A DNA stretch of 64,000 bases, taken from the NCBI RefSeq assembly GCF_001854245.1, contig NZ_CP015381.1, positions 1,957,001-2,021,000 of the forward strand, read 5' to 3'. Origin of the DNA: Desulfococcus multivorans. Its GTDB lineage: Bacteria > Desulfobacterota > Desulfobacteria > Desulfobacterales > Desulfococcaceae. Positions 51,701 to 59,230 of the stretch are shown here, piece after piece. The position numbers and the translations under genes were made by a program. Under the pieces are notes generated by a model, which had not been told where the DNA came from, made no database searches, and was given only the letters and a program-made list of their open reading frames with translations. Position 1 is the first letter of the stretch, and the number at the start of each line of letters is the position of its first letter.

Positions 51701-51942
51701 AACTCAACTTTCGACTCTCATAGGCCGGTGCCGGGAGGATACGGCCCGCGCCCCACGCGATTTCGTTCAAGTGCCGCTAAAGCTTGCTCCGGGCGGCCCG
51801 GAAACTCGCTTGCGCTCAAACAGTCCGGACCGCTGATCCGCCGCGGCGCTTAAGCGGCACTAAAACTCACCGCTGAAGGCGCCCGGACCGTATCCTCCCG
51901 GCACCGCTTTCCGGTCACGTCATGAAAGTCGAAAGTTGAGTC
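51701..51942. repeat. dispersed repeat, copy F, long MITE-like form
   Basis: A 242-bp element with three nested inverted blocks: ACTCAACTTTCGACTCTCAT with ATGAAAGTCGAAAGTTGAGT at the ends, GGTGCCGGGAGGATACGGCC with CCGTATCCTCCCGGCACC next, and AGTGCCGCTAAAGC with GCTTAAGCGGCACT inside. The centre has AAACTCGCTTGCGCTCAAAC. The whole can fold into one long hairpin. Shorter copies share the ends. Confidence 0.9.
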
Positions 51943-52041
51943 CATTAAAATATCAGGTTCAGTTTCCTCTCATTTGAAATCTCATATATCAGATAATCCG
52001 GCAAAACAAGCCTATTTTCGTGTTGGGAACGCATCTGAAAT

Positions 52042-52091
52042 GTCCCTTCGGTCTTCGGTCTTCAGTCTCGAAAGGCTGGAGGCCGAAGGGG
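52042..52091. repeat. CTTCAG-family hairpin
   Basis: GTCCCTTCGGTCTTCGG and TCTTCAGTCTCG pair partly with AGGCTGGAGGCCGAAGGGG to give a hairpin. It is related to the heptamer repeats at 32689-32848, and lies about 90 bases past the stop of a coiled-coil gene. Confidence 0.55.
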
Positions 52092-52178
52092 TGCCCATGC
52101 CGAACCGGGCCCCTGGGGGGCCCTTCATCAAAGGTTGCGTCGGGCGGATATGAAAAACTGAGGGGTTGTGGCGGACAT

Positions 52179-52835
52179 TCAGGCGGGCGACTTTCGAAGA
52201 TCCGTGATGTGGGATTTCAGTTCGGCAATCTCCTTTTCCATCTGCGCTGATGTTTGTTCGTGCTTCTTGAGTTCCTCTTCCTTGAGGGAGAAGGCGGTGC
52301 GGCACTCCTCGAGCGCTTTGACGGTTTCCGAGAGGGTCTTGTCCCGGGCGGCGAGGCGGTTACGGCTCTCCTCGAGCGCTTTTGTCGCTTCCGTTATCTT
52401 CTTTTTCTGATCTGCAATACATGCCGTCCTTTCCGCGAGTGTACGGCTCAGCGCCGCAATCCGGTCTTTGTCGGCATCGTTCAGCTGTTTAAGGCCGTCG
52501 AGACGCACCGACTGCTCGGCGACGGTTTTCCGATGCTCCTCGGAAATGCATCTTTGTGAGGAGACCTCGGCAGTCAAGGCCTCGATCCGTTGTGCCAGGT
52601 TCGAGGCCTCTTTTTGGAGAGCGCGGTGGTCCGAATGGGGGACCATGCCCAACGTCGCCATCAAGGATCGTATCGGATCTTTTCCATCATCGCATGGATG
52701 GACGGTATCCGTCAGCCAAGGGGCCAATCGGATAACGGCCTGAAACTGCTTTTCAACATAATCCATCAAGGTTTTTCCAGTGTTATACCACGCCGCCGTT
52801 TCCTCGATAGCCAGGTCTGTTATCTTTGCGAACAT
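52179..52835 (-). CDS. coiled-coil protein of unknown function
   Basis: A 218-residue protein. The first 70 residues are globular (AAWYNTGKTLMDYVEKQFQA, RLAPWLTDTV). Residues about 75-215 are a long coiled coil (ALQKEASNLAQRIEALTAEV onwards). I start at the second of two ATGs (52835), which has AGGAG at proper distance; the first adds one Met. No family recognised. Its helical rod could serve a structural or storage-granule role, which is only a guess. Confidence 0.6.
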   Translation of the reverse strand: MFAKITDLAIEETAAWYNTGKTLMDYVEKQFQAVIRLAPWLTDTVHPCDDGKDPIRSLMATLGMVPHSDHRALQKEASNLAQRIEALTAEVSSQRCISEEHRKTVAEQSVRLDGLKQLNDADKDRIAALSRTLAERTACIADQKKKITEATKALEESRNRLAARDKTLSETVKALEECRTAFSLKEEELKKHEQTSAQMEKEIAELKSHITDLRKSPA

Positions 52836-52882
52836 CATATTCTCCTGTTTTCTTCAAAATCCACAATATTTCGGGCCGCGTG

Positions 52883-52940
52883 TTTCAATTTGCGAACGCA
52901 GCTCGTGATGTCGACCGGGAAGCGGCCGAAGGTTGAGTCG
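52883..52940. repeat. dispersed repeat, copy G (diverged, compact)
   Basis: GTTTCAATTTGCGAACG, then GTGATGTCGACCGGGAAGCGG and CCGAAGGTTGAGTCG. The right end and the GTCGACCGG core are well kept; the left end is altered. It lies upstream of the coiled-coil gene. Confidence 0.55.
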
Positions 52941-53117
52941 CTGAAGTATGACACAGCTTCCATCGCCAAACAAGGAAAATATTGCAACGCACAAAACAGA
53001 CAACGGCTTGATAAATACAAAACAAATGTCGTTATTTATTTCGGATATGGTTGCATTGCATCAAAAATGATTCGATATCGGACGTGCCGACTTTGCCGGA
53101 GGCGAAGCCTGGCGTGT

Positions 53118-53987
53118 TTATGGATTCAGGCGTTGTCCTGCGGACGCGGCTTCCGCAATAAAGGCATCTGCGAGGCGAATGAGCTCTTCCTCGTCTACGA
53201 TTTCCACATTATCCGCGGAGCGAACCTCGCCGTTGAGGATCAGAACGGTGCGTGGGTATCCGTGGCCGCCGAAATATTCGGTCATTTTTTCGTGTTCAGT
53301 CGAGATGAACCGCATTTTTTCCTGCTGCACCGTCATTTGAAAGAGCGGCATGCGTTCCGTAGCAAGCCGCCGGATAAAGGCCGGCAGGCGCGGTCGCTGT
53401 CGTTCCGTGCAGTCGGAGCACCATGCGGCGACAATGTTCAGAACGAAGGTCTCGCCCATAGAGAGCCGTTGGCTGACATTTTCGGGTGTAAGCTCCGGAA
53501 TGAATACCGGATCGACATCTGGCCGTTTCATGATTTTAAAAATGGATGAGAACGCCAGGACCGGCTGTTTTTCGTCGTCAATAACGAGGGCTTCTCCCCG
53601 GAATTTTCGGCCGTCTATCTGATGAATCTCCGCTTTTGCCGTGACGGTGCCCTTTTCAACCGGGCGAAGAAATTTTGTTTCAAGGGATGCGGTCACAAAA
53701 GGTGTTTCCGGCGGGACGATACTCTTCAAGGCCATGACCACTGCCGTGTCCGCAAGGCTCACCAGGGCGCCGCCGTGCATGAATCCTCCGCCCTGGGCGA
53801 GATCGAAGCCGAAAGGCATGGACAGAATCGCTTTCCCCCAGGCGGCGCTGGTGATGTTCATGTTCAGGAATCTCTCGAAGGGCGCGCACGAGATCCATTG
53901 GTTCAGTCTGATCTCATGAGGGCCGGTCGATCGGATCGGTTCAAACCGATTTTTTTGAGGACATAGTTCCTGATTCGAATCGCTCAT
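53118..53987 (-). CDS. PaaI-type thioesterase fused to a thioredoxin-like domain
   Basis: A 289-residue fusion. Residues about 40-150 are a hotdog thioesterase with the catalytic region GGGFMHGGALVSLADTA. Residues about 165-280 form a thioredoxin-like fold with AAWCSDCTERQ and the cis-proline GYPRTVLILNGE. GAGGAG is close to the ATG. The gene follows a ferredoxin gene by 6 bases. Activity on an acyl-CoA combined with a dithiol site on one chain is unusual. The physiological substrate is unknown. Confidence 0.85.
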   Translation of the reverse strand: MSDSNQELCPQKNRFEPIRSTGPHEIRLNQWISCAPFERFLNMNITSAAWGKAILSMPFGFDLAQGGGFMHGGALVSLADTAVVMALKSIVPPETPFVTASLETKFLRPVEKGTVTAKAEIHQIDGRKFRGEALVIDDEKQPVLAFSSIFKIMKRPDVDPVFIPELTPENVSQRLSMGETFVLNIVAAWCSDCTERQRPRLPAFIRRLATERMPLFQMTVQQEKMRFISTEHEKMTEYFGGHGYPRTVLILNGEVRSADNVEIVDEEELIRLADAFIAEAASAGQRLNP

Positions 53988-53993
53988 AACTCC

Positions 53994-54209
53994 TCAATTG
54001 CAGACGCTGTGAACGATGGCGTTTTCGGGGCAGACCTCAACGCACGTACAGCATCCAATACAGTTATCGATGTCGGCTGGAAGACTCTTGCCGTCCTTCA
54101 GTTCATAAACGTCCGAAGGGCAGGATTCCATACATTGTCCGTCGCCTTTGCACGCGTCGTAGTCCACATGAATGGTGACGTCCGAACCCTGCCATGTAAA
54201 TGTCGTCAT
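53994..54209 (-). CDS. ferredoxin with two cluster sites, one lacking a cysteine
   Basis: A 71-residue protein. The second motif is standard (CIGCCTCVEVCPE). The first, CKGDGQCMESCPS, has Asp where the second cysteine should be. In Pyrococcus and Desulfovibrio-type ferredoxins this Asp pattern binds a [3Fe-4S] or an Asp-ligated [4Fe-4S] cluster. AAGGAG precedes the start. It is the first gene of an operon with the thioesterase-thioredoxin fusion. Confidence 0.88.
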   Translation of the reverse strand: MTTFTWQGSDVTIHVDYDACKGDGQCMESCPSDVYELKDGKSLPADIDNCIGCCTCVEVCPENAIVHSVCN

Positions 54210-54281
54210 CTGTTATGATCTCCTTTCACTGCTCTTTGCGACGCACCGGCAGCCGGAACGGCAGGCCGTCCGCCGGGACGC

Positions 54282-55022
54282 CTATTTTTTTCGACGGTCC
54301 CTGATGTAAACAGCGGTGGCGTGTCCGTTGCCGACATCCCGCTCTTCGATCTGGAAAAGTCTTGTTGCGGCAACGAGCTCACCCAGTTTTTTGTATCCGT
54401 AGTTTCGGGGATCGAACTCGGAGGCTTGTTTTGCAATATTACTCCCGACAGCGGCCAGATGAGCCCATCCGTTTTCGTCCGAAGACGCCTCCACCGCGTT
54501 TCTCAGCAGCGTGACAAGCTTGGTGTCCTGCTTGAGTTCGCCGGTGGTCTTGCGCTGGATGGTTTCGGCATCGTCGTCCTTGGCTCTGAGCACTTCCGTG
54601 AAAATGAACTTGTCGCATGCCGCTACAAAAGCTTCGGGGGTTTTTTTTTCACCGAACCCGAAGACGATCAATCCGGCCTCCCGGATCCGCGAGGCCAGCT
54701 TTGTGAAATCGCTGTCGCTCGACACGATGCAGAATCCGTCGAAGCGGCTGGTATACAACAGGTCCATGGCATCGATGATCATGGCGCTGTCAGTGGCGTT
54801 TTTCCCGGAAGTATATCGGAACTGCTGGATCGGCTGAATGGAATATCTCAGCAGTACTTCTTTCCATCCTTTGAGATCCGGGCTCGTCCAGTCGCCGTAG
54901 ATCCTTTTGACGTTCGCGGTGCCGTATTTGGCGATTTCGATGAGAAGTTCTTCAATGATGGCGGGCTGGGCATTCTCCGCGTCGATCAGGACAGCCAGTT
55001 TTTCGGTTTTGTCGTCGGTCAT
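54282..55022 (-). CDS. NYN-domain nuclease-like protein with LOTUS/OST-HTH domain
   Basis: A 246-residue protein. Residues 1-140 are a NYN (PIN-like) domain with acidic clusters LIDAEN, GDWTSPD and IVSSDSDFTKL, features of the metal-dependent nuclease fold. The C-terminus (about 165-245) resembles an OST-HTH domain (SSDENGWAHLAAVGSNIAKQ, FDPRNYGYKKLGELV), an RNA-binding fold. AAGGAGC precedes the ATG at 55022; the frame extends to 55106. It acts perhaps on RNA. It is not adjacent to known defence genes. Confidence 0.85.
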   Translation of the reverse strand: MTDDKTEKLAVLIDAENAQPAIIEELLIEIAKYGTANVKRIYGDWTSPDLKGWKEVLLRYSIQPIQQFRYTSGKNATDSAMIIDAMDLLYTSRFDGFCIVSSDSDFTKLASRIREAGLIVFGFGEKKTPEAFVAACDKFIFTEVLRAKDDDAETIQRKTTGELKQDTKLVTLLRNAVEASSDENGWAHLAAVGSNIAKQASEFDPRNYGYKKLGELVAATRLFQIEERDVGNGHATAVYIRDRRKK

Positions 55023-55044
55023 GATGCTCCTTGAGGTGTTGGGT

Positions 55045-55254
55045 TCAGGTCTGCGACAAGGCAAACATCCGTCGAAATCCCCATCTTGAGAGGGTGGATA
55101 CGGCATGATACGGCATTCGATTGACGGGCATGACCATCTGGATTACGATCAGCTTGGCATGAAATGTCCGTGCCGGGGTATCGGCGGCTTCAACGGCCTT
55201 CATGGAAAACTCGCTGAAATCGATGGGACAAAGCATCTTTTTGGATGAAAACAT
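55045..55254 (-). pseudogene. truncated universal stress protein gene
   Basis: The frame gives KKMLCPIDFSEFSMKAVEAA, then ARTFHAKLIVIQMVMP, the first strand-helix-strand of UspA. The homology ends after about 45 residues and the frame runs into unrelated sequence. UspA proteins have about 140-150 residues with a nucleotide motif GxxGxxS near the end, which is absent. Repeat copy H directly adjoins the start. A truncation at an element boundary is likely. Confidence 0.65.
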
Positions 55255-55255
55255 G

Positions 55256-55289
55256 GCGGTCACCATAATGAAAGCCGAAAGTTGATGCA
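55256..55289. repeat. dispersed repeat, copy H (half)
   Basis: GGCGGTCACCATAATGAAAGCCGAAAGTTGATGC, i.e. CACCATAATGAAAGCCGAAAG then TTGATGC: a right end with one transition relative to copy E. It immediately precedes the truncated stress-protein frame. Confidence 0.6.
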
Positions 55290-55755
55290 TATATTTACGT
55301 AGAGCCATAAGTGAAAATATGCAAATATGAACATCGCGTCTTTTTTGCATGCGCTCCGGTGAAGGGATGTGATATGTTTATCGTCAACGCTTCGATACCG
55401 TGGCGATCATGTCCAATCTACATGGGAAAATGCAAAAAAGCAAATTGCGGACGACGAAATTTTCCGGGGTATCCGGTAAAAGAGCCGTCGTCCGGTTGAC
55501 GGTCGATAGAACGCTTCCGATACCGGAGCGAGTCGGGTCGAAGGTGCCGAAGGGCATCAAACCAGACCCTAAAGCGTGATGCATGTGTAACCATTAATTG
55601 TTGGACGGTTTCGCAAAGCAGTGGCGATCAGGGCTTGCGAGCGGGGATGCCGGGTATCCAATCCACATCCGGCTTTCACGATGTTGATTGGAAGGCGATG
55701 AATGCGCTGAACCCAGAGATCGGGCTTTTGTGGAACCGCCGAGATTGGAGGGTTT
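55290..55755. other. 466-base gap, no gene confirmed, contains repeat copy I
   Basis: A short plus-strand frame at 55311-55499 (cysteine-rich CPIYMGKCKKANCGRR stretch) has no start site support and may be a remnant. Copy I of the repeat (CGGCTTTCACGATGTTGATT, then GGAAGGCG) is at 55671-55698. Confidence 0.45.
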
Positions 55756-55974
55756 ATGGATACCACCCATTTTTACGAAATTATCGCCACCAATGCCAGA
55801 ATTGGAGACTGCTACGAAATCGTCTTCAAAGGGAACCCTACAAAATTCAAAGGGATTCCAATTCCTTCCCGTGAGACGGATGACAAATTCGTGTTTCAGG
55901 TACAGGAGCCGCCGGCCCGAAAAGGCATGATGGAGGCCGAGTTCAATGACATCGAATCCATGAAAAAATGTTAG
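55756..55974 (+). CDS. small hypothetical protein
   Basis: A 72-residue acidic protein with GGAGGGTTT before the ATG. Contents include a beta-rich centre (CYEIVFKGNPTKFKGIPIP) and a Glu/Met-rich end with one Cys at the C-terminus (ESMKKC). No family recognised. It precedes the rhodanese gene by about 80 bases and could share its transcript. Confidence 0.6.
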   Translation: MDTTHFYEIIATNARIGDCYEIVFKGNPTKFKGIPIPSRETDDKFVFQVQEPPARKGMMEAEFNDIESMKKC

Positions 55975-56053
55975 ACGACAGGCCGTTCGAAAGCAACCCT
56001 TTCATGTGCCGGTAGTTCTTTTCGGGAGACCCCAAAAATAAGAGGATACAGGA

Positions 56054-57166
56054 ATGAACCGTAAAAACAGCGCAAGGCATATCATCATCCCGATCATTCT
56101 TCTGTCGGCTTTGGTCTGGTCATTGTCTCAGGCCTTGGGGAGCGGGTCGGGAGGGGCATATCCGAACGCCCGGTTCATCGTTTCGGCCGACTGGCTGAAA
56201 CAGCACCTGGCGGATGAGGGGCTCGTGATCGTGGACGTTCGGGGAGACAAATATTTCGACGGCACCGTGATTCCCGGTGCCGTTCGGCTTCCCTGGTCGG
56301 AATTCCGCTACGACGACATCGATGAAAATCTGGGTGAAAAATTTGCAGGCCCGGACAAAGCCCAACAGGTTCTGGGAAAATACGGCATCACGCGGTCAGA
56401 CACGGTCCTCCTTTATGATTCGGTCGAACGGGACGGGGGTGCCACCGCCTCCTACATCTTCTGGGTTCTGGATCTGTTGGGGCACGAACGGATGATGCTC
56501 CTGGACGGCGGTATCGACGGGTGGCGGGCAGCCGGTTTCGAAACGGCCAAGGCGCCGATTCGACGGGATCCCGTGCTTTACCAGGCGCCGTCGGGTGAGA
56601 TGAAGCCGTGGGTCCTGGCCGACGGCGAGTTCGTATATCGGCGGCTCGGGGACCCCATGTACCAGATCATCGATGTCCGTTCCCGGGAGGAGTACATTGG
56701 AGAAAAGGGATCCCTGGATCTCAGGGGAGAACCGCTCAAGCTCGGCCACATTCCCACCGCGGTCAACGTGGACTACCGTTTAAACTGGGTGGATGAAGAG
56801 CACAAAAAGCTGAAGCCGTATGCCGACCTCCGGAAGCTTTACCGAGGTCTCGATTCGAATCGTGCCGTCATTGTTTATTGCGATTCGGGTCGCCGAGGCT
56901 CGTTCGGTTATTTTGTCATGCGGGTTATGGGTATTCAGCCGGTGATGTCCTATGAAGCCTCATGGAAGGAATGGGGGGTCCCGGACCGCTTCTATCCGGT
57001 GGAACTGGTCGAACGTCGGTTTGGGAGCGATACGCTTCCCGGCGCCTCGGAAACGGCCGTGGGTGAAGGACGCCGAGTCCGTTCGGAGGCCGGATCCGGG
57101 GATGCCGATTCCCGTCTTCCCGCTTCCGGCTCGCCCAAGGGCGGTTATGTTTCCTGCGGAGGATGA
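56054..57166 (+). CDS. exported two-domain rhodanese (sulfurtransferase)
   Basis: A 370-residue protein. A signal anchor or peptide (about 9-28) is followed by two rhodanese domains (about 40-165 and 185-320). In the first the catalytic cysteine is replaced (LLYDSVERDGG). In the second it is present (IVYCDSGRRGS). The C-terminal tail ends in GGYVSCGG. It likely moves sulfane sulfur in the periplasm and hands it to the YedE-like transporters encoded just downstream. The ATG has ACAGG before it. It overlaps closely with the next gene (4 bases). Confidence 0.88.
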   Translation: MNRKNSARHIIIPIILLSALVWSLSQALGSGSGGAYPNARFIVSADWLKQHLADEGLVIVDVRGDKYFDGTVIPGAVRLPWSEFRYDDIDENLGEKFAGPDKAQQVLGKYGITRSDTVLLYDSVERDGGATASYIFWVLDLLGHERMMLLDGGIDGWRAAGFETAKAPIRRDPVLYQAPSGEMKPWVLADGEFVYRRLGDPMYQIIDVRSREEYIGEKGSLDLRGEPLKLGHIPTAVNVDYRLNWVDEEHKKLKPYADLRKLYRGLDSNRAVIVYCDSGRRGSFGYFVMRVMGIQPVMSYEASWKEWGVPDRFYPVELVERRFGSDTLPGASETAVGEGRRVRSEAGSGDADSRLPASGSPKGGYVSCGG

Positions 57167-57170
57167 GGAT

Positions 57171-57698
57171 ATGGAAAAGCACGATAAAACGGATTACTGG
57201 AATTGGCTGCCGGCCTCCTTCGCGCTTGCCGGTATCATCGTTTTCATTTTCGCCACGTTTGGTCCGCCGGCCTCCTCCAGTGGCTTCGTCAGCCTGCTCA
57301 AGGGGATTCTGCAATCGGTCGCTCCGGGATATGTCGGGACCAAGGCCCACTATCAAATGTTGCCGGGCCCCGACTCCTGGGTATTCGCCTTCGTTCTGGG
57401 CATGGCGATCGGCGGTTTCATTGCCGGCCGAACCCTGGACATTCCCGTCCGGGATGTACCCGAGATCTGGGAACGGCGTTTCGGCCCCAGCCGGATCAAG
57501 CGCTACGCCGCAACGTTTATCGGCGGATTCCTGATTCTTTTCGCTTCCCGCATGGCCGGCGGCTGTACATTGGGGCTCTTTATCTCGGGGTCTACGCAGC
57601 TTGCCGTCAGCGGACTCTACTTTGGCGTGCTGATCTTTGCCGTTGCCATGCTCACCGCGCGTCTTGTTTACGGAAATACGGGAAAGGAGGGCACGTAA
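57171..57698 (+). CDS. YeeE/YedE-family sulfur transporter half (first)
   Basis: A 175-residue membrane protein with about four or five segments. The family cysteine is in ASRMAGGCTLGLFISG (about residues 125-140), the GGC motif that passes sulfur through the channel. The start at 57171 follows GGAGGATGAGG. It is about half the length of full TsuA/YeeE, so it probably pairs with the next gene. It may import thiosulfate or another sulfur compound. Overlap of the stop and next start (TAATG) points to coupling. Confidence 0.88.
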   Translation: MEKHDKTDYWNWLPASFALAGIIVFIFATFGPPASSSGFVSLLKGILQSVAPGYVGTKAHYQMLPGPDSWVFAFVLGMAIGGFIAGRTLDIPVRDVPEIWERRFGPSRIKRYAATFIGGFLILFASRMAGGCTLGLFISGSTQLAVSGLYFGVLIFAVAMLTARLVYGNTGKEGT

Positions 57699-58240
57699 TG
57701 ACCAAGATTCTGCTGGGGCTGTTTTCAGGAATCGCTTTTGGTTTCGTAATCCAGCGGGTCGGTGCCACCAGTGCGGACAAGATGGCCAGGGCACACCTGA
57801 TGATGGAATCCGACATCCCGAAATTCATGCTGACAGCGGTCATTATTTCCGCTGTCGGATTGTATGGTCTCCAAACGGCGGGTGTCGGAAGAACCCTCAT
57901 CCTGCCCACCAGTCTCGTGGCCACCGGGCTTGCAGCCGTGATATTCGGTATCGGCTGGGGCCTGTGCGGGTACTGCCCCGGAACGGCCTGGGCCGCGGTG
58001 GGCGAAGGCCGGATCGATGCCGTGTTCGCCTTCCTGGGAGGACTTGCCGGTGCCGCGGTCTTTGCACACTTTCACGAATACCTCGTGCCGGTGCTTTATG
58101 ATCCCACCAACTTCGGCCGTATCACCCTGGTGGACGGCATACCGGTGAGGCCGGTTGCCGTCTTCCTTCTCGTGGCGGTGTTTACCGGCGCCGTCTGGGC
58201 CGTCGATCGGTTGTGGGGGCGTCGCGATGCCGTTCGGTAA
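57698..58240 (+). CDS. YeeE/YedE-family sulfur transporter half (second)
   Basis: A 180-residue membrane protein, with start MTKILLGLFSGIAFGFVIQR, and the two-cysteine motif GLCGYCPGTAWAAVGEG (about 87-103), matching the DUF6691/YedE type. With the preceding protein it rebuilds a full-length duplicated channel. GGAAAGGAGGG lies upstream. The start of the next gene (58227) overlaps its end by 14 bases. Confidence 0.88.
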   Translation: MTKILLGLFSGIAFGFVIQRVGATSADKMARAHLMMESDIPKFMLTAVIISAVGLYGLQTAGVGRTLILPTSLVATGLAAVIFGIGWGLCGYCPGTAWAAVGEGRIDAVFAFLGGLAGAAVFAHFHEYLVPVLYDPTNFGRITLVDGIPVRPVAVFLLVAVFTGAVWAVDRLWGRRDAVR

Positions 58241-58844
58241 AGGGTCGGCTTTCAGGGGTTGGGTTCTGATTGTTGCCCTCGCAACCCTGGGGTGCGATGC
58301 CGATGGACCCTCCCCGGGCAACCGTCTCAGGGTTCCCCGGGGATATGTCGACCGCCTTGAGATTCGGCTGGACGGAAGGGTGGTGACATTCGGACCGTTT
58401 GTCGGATACTATTTCGCTCCCGACGACCCGCAGGACCTCAGCCGCCTGCGGTTCGTCTGCTTCAACGAAAGGCGTTTCTATACCCGGGATCTGGTGGAAA
58501 ATGCGTTGCTCTTCACCGGCGAGGCCCGCCTGACCACGTTGCCCGATACAGGGGGCGACATCCCTTCCACGGGCCGGATATCGCCGATATTTTTCCCGGA
58601 GGCGCCCAAGGCCTGGCTGGATACCCGGCCTGAACCCGCCGAGGAATGGGTCCATTTCCATTCCGGTTACGATGCCCGGGGTGCGGTGCTCACGGGATAT
58701 TGGCTTCGGCACGTCGGCGCGGCCGAATTCACCTATGACATGGGGGGACGGGTCGGCGCCGGGAGCCCCCTCTACCATCGGGTTTCCAGAGGCCCGGATC
58801 TCGGGTTCGGCCGGATTGTGGAATTCGACCGCGGCCCTTCCTAA
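58227..58844 (+). CDS. predicted lipoprotein of unknown function
   Basis: A 205-residue protein with signal and lipobox VALATLGC (Cys23), Asp at +2, which in enteric bacteria retains lipoproteins in the inner membrane. It is rich in beta-strand and aromatic residues (FGPFVGYYFAPDDP, EEWVHFHSGYDARG). No family recognised. Its start overlaps the transporter gene and places it in the rhodanese/YedE operon, so a role in sulfur handling is possible. Confidence 0.7.
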   Translation: MPFGKGSAFRGWVLIVALATLGCDADGPSPGNRLRVPRGYVDRLEIRLDGRVVTFGPFVGYYFAPDDPQDLSRLRFVCFNERRFYTRDLVENALLFTGEARLTTLPDTGGDIPSTGRISPIFFPEAPKAWLDTRPEPAEEWVHFHSGYDARGAVLTGYWLRHVGAAEFTYDMGGRVGAGSPLYHRVSRGPDLGFGRIVEFDRGPS

Positions 58845-58872
58845 AACAACAATCAACGATGGAGGTTTCTAC

Positions 58873-59196
58873 ATGCTCGAGGATATCAAGAAGGGATTGA
58901 TGACGGGGCTGGGTGCGGTTCTGTTGACCAAGGAAAAAATAGAGGAGAGCGTCGACAAACTGGTCAAAGAGTCCAAAATCAAGGAAGAGGATGCCCGGAA
59001 GCTGATCGAGGAACTGGCGGGGACCGGCCAGAAGCAGGCTAAAAAAGTGGAAACGGATGTCAGCGATTTCTTCAAAAAGACATTGAGCGGCATGAACGTC
59101 GCACGAAAGGACGAGATCGTCGACCTCAAGCGCCGGATCGATGCGCTCGAGGTTCGTCTTTCGGTTCTGGAAGGCCGGGAGGGTGAAGGCGCGTAA
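58873..59196 (+). CDS. phasin-like polyhydroxyalkanoate granule-associated protein
   Basis: A 107-residue helical protein resembling the PhaI/PhaF phasin domain (GLMTGLGAVLLTKEKIEESV, KLVKESKIKEEDARKLI), ending in a coiled coil (VDLKRRIDALEVRLSVLE). GGAGGTTTCTAC precedes the ATG. Phasins coat storage granules, but many such proteins occur without PHA synthesis. No pha gene is seen in the window. It follows the lipoprotein gene by 28 bases. Confidence 0.8.
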   Translation: MLEDIKKGLMTGLGAVLLTKEKIEESVDKLVKESKIKEEDARKLIEELAGTGQKQAKKVETDVSDFFKKTLSGMNVARKDEIVDLKRRIDALEVRLSVLEGREGEGA

Positions 59197-59230
59197 ATTC
59201 CCCTGGGATAGCCGGTGCGATCGGAGAGAA

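Larger units (their letters stand above)
51678..52178. other. 501-base gap holding the largest repeat copy
   Basis: No gene is seen. It holds repeat copy F (51701-51942) and a CTTCGG/CGAAG hairpin (52042-52091), plus a GC-rich palindrome GGGCCCCTGGGGGGCCC near 52107. Confidence 0.6.

Noticed and set aside
51701-51942. CRISPR array or insertion sequence
   Set aside because: It is one nested inverted repeat, without regularly spaced direct repeats or a transposase frame.
54282-55022. NYN-domain gene as part of a defence island
   Set aside because: Neighbours are a ferredoxin, a thioesterase fusion and a stress-protein remnant; no restriction, toxin-antitoxin or CRISPR genes are nearby.
55311-55499. 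Plus-strand frame with several cysteines (62 codons)
   Set aside because: No ribosome binding site and atypical composition; possible decayed sequence but no family could be named.
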